From: an uncultured Bacteroidales bacterium
Lineage (GTDB): Bacteria; Bacteroidota; Bacteroidia; Bacteroidales; F082
NCBI GenBank assembly: GCA_947303395.1
Contig: CAMYYD010000001.1
Coordinates: 1 to 64,000, forward strand
Reading direction: 5' to 3'
DNA length: 64,000 nucleotides
The notes below the pieces were generated by a model. That model did not search any database. It saw nothing but the letters and a program-made list of their open reading frames with translations, and was not told the origin of the DNA. This document shows, one piece after another, positions 53,958-62,901 of this stretch (the first letter of the stretch is position 1; every line of letters begins with the position of its first letter). Made by a program: the position numbers and the translations under genes.

Positions 53958-54860
53958 ATGGAAATCACCAAATTAAATCAAATGTTTGACGTGCTGAAAA
54001 GCCGTCCAAAAAAACGTCTCGTAGCAGCTTTTGCTATGGATGATCACACTGTTTGCGCTGTCAACGACGCTGTCGACAACGGTCTTATTGACGCCACCCT
54101 CATCGGTGACGAAGCCCGTATCGCAGAGATCTGCAAGGCAGAAGGTATCGACATCAAGAAGTTCAGAATCGTCCAGGAGACAGACGACGTGAAGGCAGCT
54201 GCATTGGCATGCGACCTCATCAACCGTGGCGAAGGCGACATCCTCATGAAGGGTCTTCTCCCGACCGACAAATACATGCGCGCCATCCTCAACAAGGAAC
54301 GCGGCCTCTGCCCACCAAACGTCACTTTGGCACACGTCGCAGTTATCCAAAACCCTAACTACCACAAGCTTCTCGTGGCTTCAGACTGCGCTATCATCCC
54401 GTTGCCTGACCTCAAGCAGAAACAGACAATCTTGAAATATGTCACCACAGTGTCGAAGGCTCTTGGCGTTAAGACTCCGAAAGTCGCCCTCGTGACAGCT
54501 ACCGAGCAGATGAGCGCCGGCATCCCGGCATGCGTCGACGCAGCTATCATCTCGAAGATGGCCGATCGTGGTCAGATCAAGGGTTGCCTCGTCGAAGGTC
54601 CTATCTCTCTCGACCTCGCTTGCGACGCTGAGACAGCACAGATCAAAGGTATGAACAGCCCAGTGGCCGGCGACGCCGACTGCCTCGTGTTCCCTAACCT
54701 CGAAGCATCGAACGTGTTCTACAAATGCTGCTCGAAATTCGACAAAGCCGAAATCGGTGCAATGCTCATGGGCGCCAAGGTTCCTTGCGTCCTCTCATCA
54801 CGCGGCGACACCTCGCTAACAAAACTCTATTCAATCGCATTGGCAGCATTAATCGCATAA
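53958..54860 (+). CDS. ptb: Phosphate butyryltransferase
   Basis: This 300-residue protein belongs to the phosphate acetyl/butyryltransferase family: GDILMKGLLPTDKYMRAILN, VALVTATEQMSAGIPACVDA, GCLVEGPISLDLA, DCLVFPNLEASNVFYK. It exchanges CoA for phosphate on butyryl-CoA or branched-chain acyl-CoA. It is 21 bases before the kinase gene; the two make ATP from acyl-CoA. An acyl substrate derived from leucine is possible given the neighbours. Confidence 0.9.
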   Translation: MEITKLNQMFDVLKSRPKKRLVAAFAMDDHTVCAVNDAVDNGLIDATLIGDEARIAEICKAEGIDIKKFRIVQETDDVKAAALACDLINRGEGDILMKGLLPTDKYMRAILNKERGLCPPNVTLAHVAVIQNPNYHKLLVASDCAIIPLPDLKQKQTILKYVTTVSKALGVKTPKVALVTATEQMSAGIPACVDAAIISKMADRGQIKGCLVEGPISLDLACDAETAQIKGMNSPVAGDADCLVFPNLEASNVFYKCCSKFDKAEIGAMLMGAKVPCVLSSRGDTSLTKLYSIALAALIA

Positions 54861-54881
54861 ATAACATAAAACATAAAAATC

Positions 54882-55952
54882 ATGTATAAACTTTTAATCG
54901 TCAATCCAGGCTCGACATCAACGAAGGTTGCTGTTTTCAATGACAAGGAACAGGTTTTCAAGAAGAATATCAAACATTCTGTTGAAGATTTGGCTAAATT
55001 CGATAAGATTGCTGATCAGTTTTCTTATCGTAAAGAAGTGATTCTCAATGAATTGAAAAACGAAGGTGTTGATATCAACGGTCTCAGCGCCGTTGTTGGC
55101 CGCGGCGGTCTTCTTCACCCACTCACATCAGGTGTTTATGAGGTGAACGAACCAATGATGCGTGACCTCAAAGCTGCTACATACGGCGAGCACGCCTGCA
55201 ACCTCGGTGGTCTCATCGCTAACGACATCGCCAAGGAATACGGCGTGAAGGCATACATCGCTGACCCTGTCGTCGTCGACGAGATGGAAGAACTGGCACG
55301 TTTCTCGGGTCACCCGCTGTTCCCACGTATCTCTATCTTCCACGCACTCAACCAGAAGATGATCGCCCGTCAGCATGCTGAGGCTGTTGGCAAGAAATAC
55401 GAAGACCTCAACCTCATCGGTGTGCACCTCGGCGGTGGTATCTCGGTGGCGGCTCACAAGAAAGGTCGCGTGGTGGACGTCAACAACGCTTTGAACGGCG
55501 ACGGTCCATTCACACCTGAACGCTCGGGCGCTCTTCCGTCAGGACCATTGATGAAGGCTTGCTTCAGCGGCAAATACACCAAGAAAGACGTCGACCTTAT
55601 GCTTAAGGGACAAGGCGGTTTCGTGGCATATCTCGGCACAAACGACGCTCTCGAGGTTGAAAACGCAGTGAAGGCTGGCAACAAGGAATGGGAGAAGGTG
55701 TATCGCGCAATGGCTTACCAGGTTGCCAAGGAAATCGGCGGTCTCGCAGCAGCGGCTCTCGACATGAACGTCGACGGCATCTTCATCACTGGCGGTATGG
55801 CCTACGACAAGACCTTCTGTGGCATCGTGACCGAACACGTCGAGAAGATCGCTCCTGTCTACCGTTACCCAGGTGAAGACGAGATGCTCGCCCTCGCTTT
55901 GAACGGCATCATGGTGCTCGACGGCAAGGCAGAAAACAAAAAATACGAATGA
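54882..55952 (+). CDS. buk: Butyrate kinase
   Basis: This 356-residue protein of the acetokinase family begins LLIVNPGSTSTKVAVF and has VVGRGGLLHPLTSGVYEVN, ISIFHALNQK, GVHLGGGISVAAHKKGRVVDV, ALPSGPL and ITGGMAYD. It converts butyryl phosphate (or an isovaleryl/isobutyryl form) and ADP to the acid and ATP. It works with the phosphate butyryltransferase just upstream. Full length. Confidence 0.92.
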   Translation: MYKLLIVNPGSTSTKVAVFNDKEQVFKKNIKHSVEDLAKFDKIADQFSYRKEVILNELKNEGVDINGLSAVVGRGGLLHPLTSGVYEVNEPMMRDLKAATYGEHACNLGGLIANDIAKEYGVKAYIADPVVVDEMEELARFSGHPLFPRISIFHALNQKMIARQHAEAVGKKYEDLNLIGVHLGGGISVAAHKKGRVVDVNNALNGDGPFTPERSGALPSGPLMKACFSGKYTKKDVDLMLKGQGGFVAYLGTNDALEVENAVKAGNKEWEKVYRAMAYQVAKEIGGLAAAALDMNVDGIFITGGMAYDKTFCGIVTEHVEKIAPVYRYPGEDEMLALALNGIMVLDGKAENKKYE

Positions 55953-55992
55953 TGGTAGGGGCGAATCATCATTCGCCCTTACACAATATTTT

Positions 55993-57561
55993 ATGCGTCG
56001 AATTAAATTTTTAATCCTGACATTATTTGTCTTTGCCTGTTGTGGCGTTTATGCCCAGCAGAATGGCAAGACGTTTGTCCATATTGTCCATGCAGACCAT
56101 CAGGTTTATGATGAATCGTATGGAAAAGATGTGGAACGCCTTATCGGCAACGTGGCGCTGCGTCAGGATTCGGCGTATTTTTACAGCGACAGCGCACATT
56201 TTAACGAGAAAACGCGCTATTTCGACGGCTATGGTCATGTTCATATCAAGGTCAACGACTCGACCGACATTTTCAGCGACAAATGCAAGTATTCCGGCGA
56301 TATAAAATTTGCTGAATTGTTTGATAATGTCATACTGAAAGATGATTCTACGGTGTTGAAAACCAATTACATGACGTATGACCGTAACAATCATCTCGCA
56401 ACGTATCCTCGTCATGGCTCGATAACGCGCAACGACAAGAACCTCGTGTCACGCAAAGGTTATTACCGCGATGACATCCAGGTGGCGTATTTCCGTACCG
56501 ACGTGGTGGTGACTACGCCGAAAAGCCGAATGTTTACTGATACTTTGGAGTATCGTATCCAAGAAGAGAAGATGTATTTCTTCGGTCCGACGACAATCTA
56601 TTATGATGATAATGTCCTTGTAGGCAACTATGGCTGGTACGACGCGAAAAACGACATCGCATATCTCGACAAGCGTGCCACTTTGAGCAATCAGGGCTAC
56701 TCAATCACTTCTGACACAATGTTTTACGATAAGAAAGCCGATTTTGCGAAGGCGATGAGTAATGTTTTTATCGAAGACACCGTCAACAAGGCAACTATTG
56801 AGGGAAATTATGCCGAGATGTGGAAAAAGTTAGGTAAAAGTTTTGTCACCGACAGCGTGCGAGCATGTTATTTTGCTGAGAAAGACACGCTTTATCTGCA
56901 TTCCGATACCTTATTTTTCTTCATGGATACGACTACTCAGAAAGCTGAGCGGATGCTGGCGTATTACAACGTACGTTTCTATCGTCGCGACATCCAAGGA
57001 AAATGCGATTCGTTGAACTATTATATCGCCGATTCATGTGCCAAGATGCGACGCGAGCCTATAGTTTGGGCTGAAAACAGTCAGCTTAGAGGCGATTCCA
57101 TTAATATCGTGATTGCGAAAAAGGCTATCGACAGCGTGCTGCTTTATCCGAACGGCTTCATCATTCAGAAAGATACCATCGAGGGTTATAACCAGATTAA
57201 AGGTAAGGTGATGACCGCCTATTTCAAGAAAAATGAGCTCGACCATGTTTATGACGATGGCAACGCTGAGACTGTTTATTGGCTGCGTGAGGAAGACGGC
57301 TCGATGATTGGCGTCAACGTGTCGCAGAGCGTGGCGATGGATATCAAAATCGAGAAAAACCAGATTGTCAGAATCAAATATTTCAAAAAGACCAATGAGA
57401 CCTTGTATCCGAAGGAGAAGATGAAGCCAGGCATTGAGATTCTGAAAGGCTTCGAGTGGCTCGACGAGCTGCGTCCTGTCGACCCGAACGACATCTTCCG
57501 CAAACCTACGAAAGCTGTTGAAGACACTGGAAAAGCCCGCAGGAAAGGCCGTCGGAAATAA
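55993..57561 (+). CDS. OstA-like/LptA-related periplasmic protein
   Basis: This 522-residue protein has a signal peptide (MRRIKFLILTLFVFACCGVY, then AQQ) and a series of beta-strand repeats of OstA_2 type (LIGNVALRQDSAYFYSDSAHF, YGHVHIKVNDSTDIFSDKC, MYFFGPTTIYYDD). It likely forms a beta-jellyroll in the periplasm, taking part in lipopolysaccharide transport to the outer membrane. It ends with a lysine/arginine-rich tail (KARRKGRRK). Confidence 0.82.
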   Translation: MRRIKFLILTLFVFACCGVYAQQNGKTFVHIVHADHQVYDESYGKDVERLIGNVALRQDSAYFYSDSAHFNEKTRYFDGYGHVHIKVNDSTDIFSDKCKYSGDIKFAELFDNVILKDDSTVLKTNYMTYDRNNHLATYPRHGSITRNDKNLVSRKGYYRDDIQVAYFRTDVVVTTPKSRMFTDTLEYRIQEEKMYFFGPTTIYYDDNVLVGNYGWYDAKNDIAYLDKRATLSNQGYSITSDTMFYDKKADFAKAMSNVFIEDTVNKATIEGNYAEMWKKLGKSFVTDSVRACYFAEKDTLYLHSDTLFFFMDTTTQKAERMLAYYNVRFYRRDIQGKCDSLNYYIADSCAKMRREPIVWAENSQLRGDSINIVIAKKAIDSVLLYPNGFIIQKDTIEGYNQIKGKVMTAYFKKNELDHVYDDGNAETVYWLREEDGSMIGVNVSQSVAMDIKIEKNQIVRIKYFKKTNETLYPKEKMKPGIEILKGFEWLDELRPVDPNDIFRKPTKAVEDTGKARRKGRRK

Positions 57562-57573
57562 TTTTGAAAAATA

Positions 57574-57607
57574 TTTGTCGGGCGTATCAAAAAAAGCTGT
57601 AATTTTG
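57574..57607 (+). promoter_or_regulatory. Promoter of tRNA-Ala
   Basis: TTTG 57574-57577 and TAATTTTG 57600-57607, 22 bases apart, 15 bases before the tRNA. Confidence 0.6.
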
Positions 57608-57622
57608 CAGCGCAAAACTAAA

Positions 57623-57695
57623 GGGGTATTAGCTCAGTTGGTAGAGCGTTTGAATGGCATTCAAAAGGTCAGGAGTTCGATTCTCCTATGCTCCA
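57623..57695 (+). tRNA. tRNA-Ala (anticodon GGC)
   Basis: Complete cloverleaf: acceptor GGGGTAT with ATGCTCC, D-arm GCTC/GAGC, anticodon stem TTTGA/TCAAA around loop ATGGCAT (anticodon GGC), T-arm AGGAG-TTCGATT-CTCCT. The CCA end is not encoded. Own promoter and terminator. Confidence 0.93.
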
Positions 57696-57698
57696 CGT

Positions 57699-57728
57699 AA
57701 CCGCTTGATAATCAGGCGGTTTTTTTAT
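57699..57728 (+). terminator. Terminator after tRNA-Ala
   Basis: Stem AACCGCTTGAT/ATCAGGCGGTT with one wobble pair, followed by a T run. Confidence 0.75.
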
Positions 57729-58645
57729 TTTAATGATTCAATAATCTCATCATCCAAAACTCTGAAATCCCCGGCTTTCACAACCTTTCCATCCTCAATG
57801 AAAACATAAAGCGGGAACTTTCCGTATGTTATCGCCATAAACTCCGGCGCTGGAATCTTCCAATGTTCGTAGTCGGAAGTGCCAGTTATTTCAATGAATC
57901 GAGCGATAGCTTCGTCGCTGCCGCCGATGATAAACTTCACTTTTTCGTGAGAAATGCCATTTCTGTCAAGCATCAAAGTGAGTTTCTCGGCTCCGACTTT
58001 GCAAAATTTGCATCCTGCAAGCGCATAATTAATAAGGTATCTACCCTGCTGGAGGTCAACAAACGTCGAATCGCTTATGCTTTCATAAAACGCCCCCGTG
58101 TTCACATTTTCTTTTTCAGAATAAATCTTGTTGTAAACCACGTCCATCGGGAGCAAAACGAAAGAAACGACCAGCGAAATCACTATAGTTGAAGCGACAA
58201 GCCATTTCTTCAAAACCGGTTTGTAATCGTGGCTTTCTTCATTTTTGATAAAGAAAAGCAGTGCTATCGTGATGATATTTTTAAGGATAGACTGTATCGG
58301 GTTGAGCTCTATCAAATCTCCGAAACAGTGACAGTTGCTGTCGTTTCTGAAAATGGCGGCATAAATCAAAAACAGTGTAAAGCCGAGCATCATCAGCATG
58401 GTGAGCCACCAGATTTGCTTGAAACAAATCTTAAAAATTAAGCTAATTCCTATAATTAACTCAATGAAAATCAGTAATCTGGAGAAAAATGTGGTCCAAG
58501 TGTAACTGAATAGTCCTAAGCTGTAAATGTAGACTTCGAAATTGTCGATCGACAATAATTTCAATACGGCTGTGCCGATGAAAAACACACCGAGCAACAG
58601 CCGTATCGTAAGTCGTAAAACGCCAGAACTACTGAGGTTTGACAT
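57725..58645 (-). CDS. MauE/DoxX-like membrane protein with thioredoxin-like domain
   Basis: This 306-residue protein has four or five N-terminal membrane helices with the MauE/DoxX-type signature CHCFGDL (about 106-112), then a further helix. A C-terminal periplasmic thioredoxin-like domain follows (about 190-306) with a CKFC pair in YALAGCKFCKVGAEKL and a later cis-proline-like FPLYVFIEDGKV. It may move electrons for disulfide chemistry or protect against oxidative stress. It overlaps the AsmA gene by 17 bases, so the two are co-transcribed. Confidence 0.78.
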   Translation of the reverse strand: MSNLSSSGVLRLTIRLLLGVFFIGTAVLKLLSIDNFEVYIYSLGLFSYTWTTFFSRLLIFIELIIGISLIFKICFKQIWWLTMLMMLGFTLFLIYAAIFRNDSNCHCFGDLIELNPIQSILKNIITIALLFFIKNEESHDYKPVLKKWLVASTIVISLVVSFVLLPMDVVYNKIYSEKENVNTGAFYESISDSTFVDLQQGRYLINYALAGCKFCKVGAEKLTLMLDRNGISHEKVKFIIGGSDEAIARFIEITGTSDYEHWKIPAPEFMAITYGKFPLYVFIEDGKVVKAGDFRVLDDEIIESLK

Positions 58646-61600
58646 TTGCTTTTAATGAACTGGAGATGATCTTCTTAATCTCAGCAACTTTCTCTTCCCT
58701 ATAGTCGCGCTTCTCAGGCTTAAACATGTTCTTGTGTCTGCTTCTTCTGACCTTGAACTTCATGTTGTCTAAATCCGGACCTTTTATTTCAAGACCAAGT
58801 CGGTTGAGAATTGGCGGACTGAGCACCGCGATGTGGTAGTCGTAGCTCATGTCGAGGTTGTGACGACCATACAGCATTGCCGAGTATTTGTCCATTGTGA
58901 CGGAGAACGGGTAGACGTCGATTTCGTTCTTGAACACTGTGAACTGCACGTCGAGACTGTCGATCTTGTTGTCGGTTTTCTTGCTGAAGAAGAGCAGTCG
59001 CTTGATTTTGTTGAACGTCTCGCCGTCGAGCACCACAAGGTCTTGTCCTTCGATGCTGCACGCTGCCTTCAAAGTCGAATATTTCAACGAATAGTCGGAT
59101 TTCAAGTTAGTCTCAGCCGCGAAATGGAACTCGGCTTTTCCTGCGAACGACTTCAACATCGGGACGATGGTGTCGAGGTCAGGGATGATACGGATCATCT
59201 CAGCGATGTCGATGTCGAGCAGATGGAAGTCAAGACCGGCATATAAGTGATTCTTTCTCTTCGACTTATACAATGCTGTCAGCTGCATCTTGGCTGCATC
59301 GCTGGTGAAACCCATCTCCTGCAAAACGAGGATTCCGTCTTTTACGGTAAGGTCGCCACCGACGTTGTGAATCTCCATCTCTCCAGCTAATGCGTTGTTA
59401 ATCTTGGTGTGTAATATAATATTCACACCATATGGCACCATAAACGGGTCGTCTTCCTGAATGGCAGTGGTGTCGGTTGTCGCTGCAGCTTGAGCAGGTG
59501 CTTCTTCTTCAGCTCCAGCACCGCTGAACATGTCCATGAGCTGGTTGACGTCGGTGTATTCAGAGGTGAAGTTAAACTCTCCGACCAAGAGGTCGTTGTT
59601 CTTAAAATGCTCATACAGATTGGTGAGGTTGCCCTCGAGCTCGAAGTCGGAATTGCCCACTGTCATCTGGCTGTTCTCGATGTGCAGACCTTGCTCGCCA
59701 TAATTCAGATTGATATCAGGGATTACGACGTCCTCATTCATGTCTTTCATCGAGAAGACGGCGTTGCTGAGGTCGAGTCCGACGGCTGGTTTCCATTGTA
59801 AGAACAAGTCTTCCTCTTTCTCGTCATAGTCGGTGTTCACGTCAAGAGCAAGGGCTTCTGTGGCGAAAAACATCTCATCGCCCATGGCGAAGACCAATGT
59901 GTCGCTGCTGTAAACTGCTGCATAGGAAGTGTTTCCTTCGGTCGCTGAAGGCAGCATCGATGCGCTTCCGTTGGCATTGTCGGAATGAAAGTCGATATCG
60001 TCCATCTTGAAATCAATAGTGCCGAAGCCAAAGTCGGCGATGGCAGCCATAGGGACGTTGTCGTCCAAAACATTGGAAACCTGCGCCGAGATGTCGAAAT
60101 CGTTGAGCACGGCGGTCATCATGTTGGTGATGTCGGCATCGAGGTCCGATCCGCTGATTTTGACGTCAGCAAGTCCGTTTTTCAAGAAATTGCCTTGCGG
60201 ATTTGGCAAGATGAAATCAAGTTTTAAATCTGAAGATTTGATATTGATGGTATCTGCGTACTTGATATCCAAATCTTTACATTTGATCTTGCCGTTGAGT
60301 TTGGTGTTCATCAGGTCGAGCTCGCTGAACTGGTCGGCGGTGCCTTTGAGGTTTATGTCGGCCTTGATTTCACCTTTGGCGATAAGATCGTCGGGCATGA
60401 AAGTCTTCACGTCGTTGAAGTTGACATCCGCCTTGACGCTGAGGTTGCAAAGCATCTTGTCCATCACGTCCTTGACGCTTCCGCTAGCTGCCACCACGGT
60501 GTGATTCATCCTAGCGCGAAAACTCTTGATGTTGACATCCGATTTTCCGTTAAGGTCGAGGTCGGTGTGAATGCTGGTGTTCACACCTGTGAGCGGAAAG
60601 GGCAGCTCTTCGGGCATCTCAAAATAACCGTCAGCGAGTGTCACGTCGGCGTTGATGACTGGCATGAGATTTTCGCTGTAAGTGCCTTCGATATGCGATT
60701 CGAGCAACAGTTTTCCGTTAAGTTTGATGCCTTTGAGGAGGCTTTCCCTCATTCTTTCCGGAATGAGATTGATCAAATCGTTGATAATCATTGCATTGGT
60801 GCGCAAATCCATGTTGAGATTGATATCATCTTTCATAGTTGCTTCGCCAATGAATTCAACTTTGATATCGTTGAGTTTTATCTCCGATTTTTCGAATTTT
60901 GCTTGATATTTGTTGATGTCGAGCTCGATTGGGATGTCGAGACAGATGTCGGCGTTGTCGGCATATTTCTCGTCGTCCATAGCCATCGTCAACCCGTTGA
61001 TTTTCAGGTTGGCCAACCCTTTTATAAACTCGTAGTTGTTTACAACGCCGTTGTAGTTGAGACTCAAGCTGTTAAGGTTTGCACCGATTTTTTCGTCGCC
61101 TGTCATGAGGAAAGCCAGAGCGCCTGTCGCAATGGTTGCATCGGCTTTGATGTCATCGCCTTTCATGTCTATTTTGCCGTCGAAACTGATGTTTCTGATG
61201 CCGGCTTTCATCGTCGTCGTGTCGTCGATATCAGCTGTAATTTCTTTGATGTTCAGCTTGAGGTCGCCTGCGATGTCGTCATCTTTGATGGCTCCTTTCA
61301 TCGAGAGCCCCAATCCGTTGATGGTGGCGACGGTGTTCGATGACAAATCGGTGTAAACGATCTTTACATCGTTGATTTTCAGCTTGTCAAGGTCGATAGG
61401 GTAGGACGTCTCTTCTTCTTCAGCCACTGGCTCCGACGGCTCGCTTGGCGGGAAGATGTCGAAGTTGTTGTTGCCTTCAGTGTCGAAGAAAGCGTTGATG
61501 AATCCGCCGTTGAGCTGGCAGCTGTTCACTATGATTTCGTCTTCGAACAGTATTTTCTTGAGGTTCACCGATACCACGCATTGGTCGATGGCGGCGAGTG

Positions 61601-61862
61601 TGTCGGTGGTCCAGCCTTTAGTCGGGTTGATAAGCACAAGGTCGTCGATTTCAAGCCCAACGTCAGGAAAGGTCTTAAACAAAGTCAAGTCGACCTTGCC
61701 GATGTTGTAGTCGCAAGTGATGAAATCCGCCGCGTATTTGTTGACCAGCGACGTCAGACGTTTCGAACTCAGCACCAGATATAGTGCCAAAACTATTACG
61801 ATAATCACCACGCCAAACACCGACGCGAGGCTTATCCACGTGACCTTGTATGCTTTTTTCAT
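58629..61862 (-). CDS. AsmA family protein
   Basis: This 1077-residue protein has one N-terminal membrane helix (about 8-32) and a very long periplasmic beta-rich repeat region. It has AsmA-type features: DFITCDYNIGKVDLTLFKTFP, DVGLEIDDLVLINP at the N-terminus, and the C-terminal MDKYSAMLYGRHNLDMSYDYHIAVLSPP with NRLGLEIKG. Such proteins bridge the inner and outer membrane and are thought to carry phospholipids. An Ala/Glu/Gln-rich linker lies at about 780-800. Confidence 0.85.
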   Translation of the reverse strand: MKKAYKVTWISLASVFGVVIIVIVLALYLVLSSKRLTSLVNKYAADFITCDYNIGKVDLTLFKTFPDVGLEIDDLVLINPTKGWTTDTLAAIDQCVVSVNLKKILFEDEIIVNSCQLNGGFINAFFDTEGNNNFDIFPPSEPSEPVAEEEETSYPIDLDKLKINDVKIVYTDLSSNTVATINGLGLSMKGAIKDDDIAGDLKLNIKEITADIDDTTTMKAGIRNISFDGKIDMKGDDIKADATIATGALAFLMTGDEKIGANLNSLSLNYNGVVNNYEFIKGLANLKINGLTMAMDDEKYADNADICLDIPIELDINKYQAKFEKSEIKLNDIKVEFIGEATMKDDINLNMDLRTNAMIINDLINLIPERMRESLLKGIKLNGKLLLESHIEGTYSENLMPVINADVTLADGYFEMPEELPFPLTGVNTSIHTDLDLNGKSDVNIKSFRARMNHTVVAASGSVKDVMDKMLCNLSVKADVNFNDVKTFMPDDLIAKGEIKADINLKGTADQFSELDLMNTKLNGKIKCKDLDIKYADTINIKSSDLKLDFILPNPQGNFLKNGLADVKISGSDLDADITNMMTAVLNDFDISAQVSNVLDDNVPMAAIADFGFGTIDFKMDDIDFHSDNANGSASMLPSATEGNTSYAAVYSSDTLVFAMGDEMFFATEALALDVNTDYDEKEEDLFLQWKPAVGLDLSNAVFSMKDMNEDVVIPDINLNYGEQGLHIENSQMTVGNSDFELEGNLTNLYEHFKNNDLLVGEFNFTSEYTDVNQLMDMFSGAGAEEEAPAQAAATTDTTAIQEDDPFMVPYGVNIILHTKINNALAGEMEIHNVGGDLTVKDGILVLQEMGFTSDAAKMQLTALYKSKRKNHLYAGLDFHLLDIDIAEMIRIIPDLDTIVPMLKSFAGKAEFHFAAETNLKSDYSLKYSTLKAACSIEGQDLVVLDGETFNKIKRLLFFSKKTDNKIDSLDVQFTVFKNEIDVYPFSVTMDKYSAMLYGRHNLDMSYDYHIAVLSPPILNRLGLEIKGPDLDNMKFKVRRSRHKNMFKPEKRDYREEKVAEIKKIISSSLKANVKPQ

Positions 61863-61864
61863 AA

Positions 61865-62512
61865 TTATTCTGCTCTAATCAAATTGTATTCTGCTCTCCA
61901 ACCTTCGTTGTTGTAGTGGAAGTGTGTGGCGTCTAAATTCAGGATGTTGCAGTACTGTGGGATCTCGCTCTGACCACCCTGGAAATAAACGGTCTGTACC
62001 ATCTGGTTGGTTCCTTCGAGAATTTGCCAGTCGAAATCATCGGCTTCGTCTTCATTGACATCGTCGGCCGGATCCCACATGTGACCTGTTCCGTCGGCGT
62101 TGTAAACCTCGCAATGACCGCCGTCGGCAGTGCTCCAACGGCCTACGAGAACCTTAAACGACTGCTCGTCGGTCTGTTTTGTGGCTCCGTCAACGACATA
62201 TTCATAGTGATATGTGAATGAATCAAAAGCCAAGTCGTTGATGGCATGCGAGAAACCGTTTTTGTTGAAATCAATTTCATATTGCTGATAATCATCAGTT
62301 CCTCTCTTCAACATAAGGGTTAATGCCGTTAAATTGTCGGCATTGGTGAATGTTCCGCTGAATGTTCCGGCATTGAATGCCAATGAGAAACTTGTTGTCA
62401 TTGAAAACACCTTTGGTGTCGATGCCGGAGTGTCATCTTTCTTTGAGCATGAAACTGTGAACAATGTCACAAATAATGCTGCGACTAATAATATTGAAAA
62501 ATACTTCTTCAT
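61865..62512 (-). CDS. Lipoprotein of unknown function
   Basis: This 215-residue protein has a lipoprotein signal (MKKYFSILLVAALFVTLF, then TVSC, Cys22) and a Ser/Lys/Asp-rich spacer. The C-terminal half (VGRWSTADGGHCEVYNADGT, FDWQILEGTNQ) resembles lipocalin-like domains found in Bacteroidales lipoproteins. Two bases upstream of the AsmA gene, so likely same transcript. Confidence 0.7.
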   Translation of the reverse strand: MKKYFSILLVAALFVTLFTVSCSKKDDTPASTPKVFSMTTSFSLAFNAGTFSGTFTNADNLTALTLMLKRGTDDYQQYEIDFNKNGFSHAINDLAFDSFTYHYEYVVDGATKQTDEQSFKVLVGRWSTADGGHCEVYNADGTGHMWDPADDVNEDEADDFDWQILEGTNQMVQTVYFQGGQSEIPQYCNILNLDATHFHYNNEGWRAEYNLIRAE

Positions 62513-62523
62513 ATCTTTAAAAT

Positions 62524-62901
62524 TTAAAGTGCTGCGATCATTTCAATTTCTACCATAACTTCTTTTGGAAGTGTTCTCACTGCGAAAGCTGCTCTCGCCG
62601 GAGGATCCTGCTTGAAATACTTTCCGTAAACAGCGTTCATTGCGCCGAAGTTGGCGATGTCGCTGAGATAGCATGTCGATTTCACCACGTTGTCGAAGGT
62701 GCATCCTGCCTCTTTGAGGATGGCCTCGAGGTTCTTCATAACCATTTCGGTCTGCTCGGTGATGCCGCCGTCAACCACGTTGCCTGTGGCCGGATTCACT
62801 GGCATCTGACCTGAGATGAATAAAAATCCGTTAGCTGCAATGGCCTGGCTGTAAGGTCCGATTGCGCCTGGAGCGTTGTTTGTTGCAATTGCTTTTTTCA
62901 T
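62524..62901 (-). CDS. ridA: RidA family deaminase
   Basis: This 125-residue protein is a typical RidA: APGAIGPYSQAIAANGFLFI, SGQMPVNPATG, the NVVKSTCYLSD segment and the late PARAAFAVRTLPKEVMVEIE with the substrate-binding arginine. It removes reactive enamines/imines formed from amino acids. The start at 62901 (MKKAIAT) was chosen as the usual N-terminus; it overlaps the transglycosylase stop by four bases. Confidence 0.9.
   Translation of the reverse strand: MKKAIATNNAPGAIGPYSQAIAANGFLFISGQMPVNPATGNVVDGGITEQTEMVMKNLEAILKEAGCTFDNVVKSTCYLSDIANFGAMNAVYGKYFKQDPPARAAFAVRTLPKEVMVEIEMIAAL

Noticed and set aside
60501-61343. 280-codon plus-strand frame
   Set aside because: Antisense of the AsmA gene; composition is biased and no promoter or ribosome site is present.
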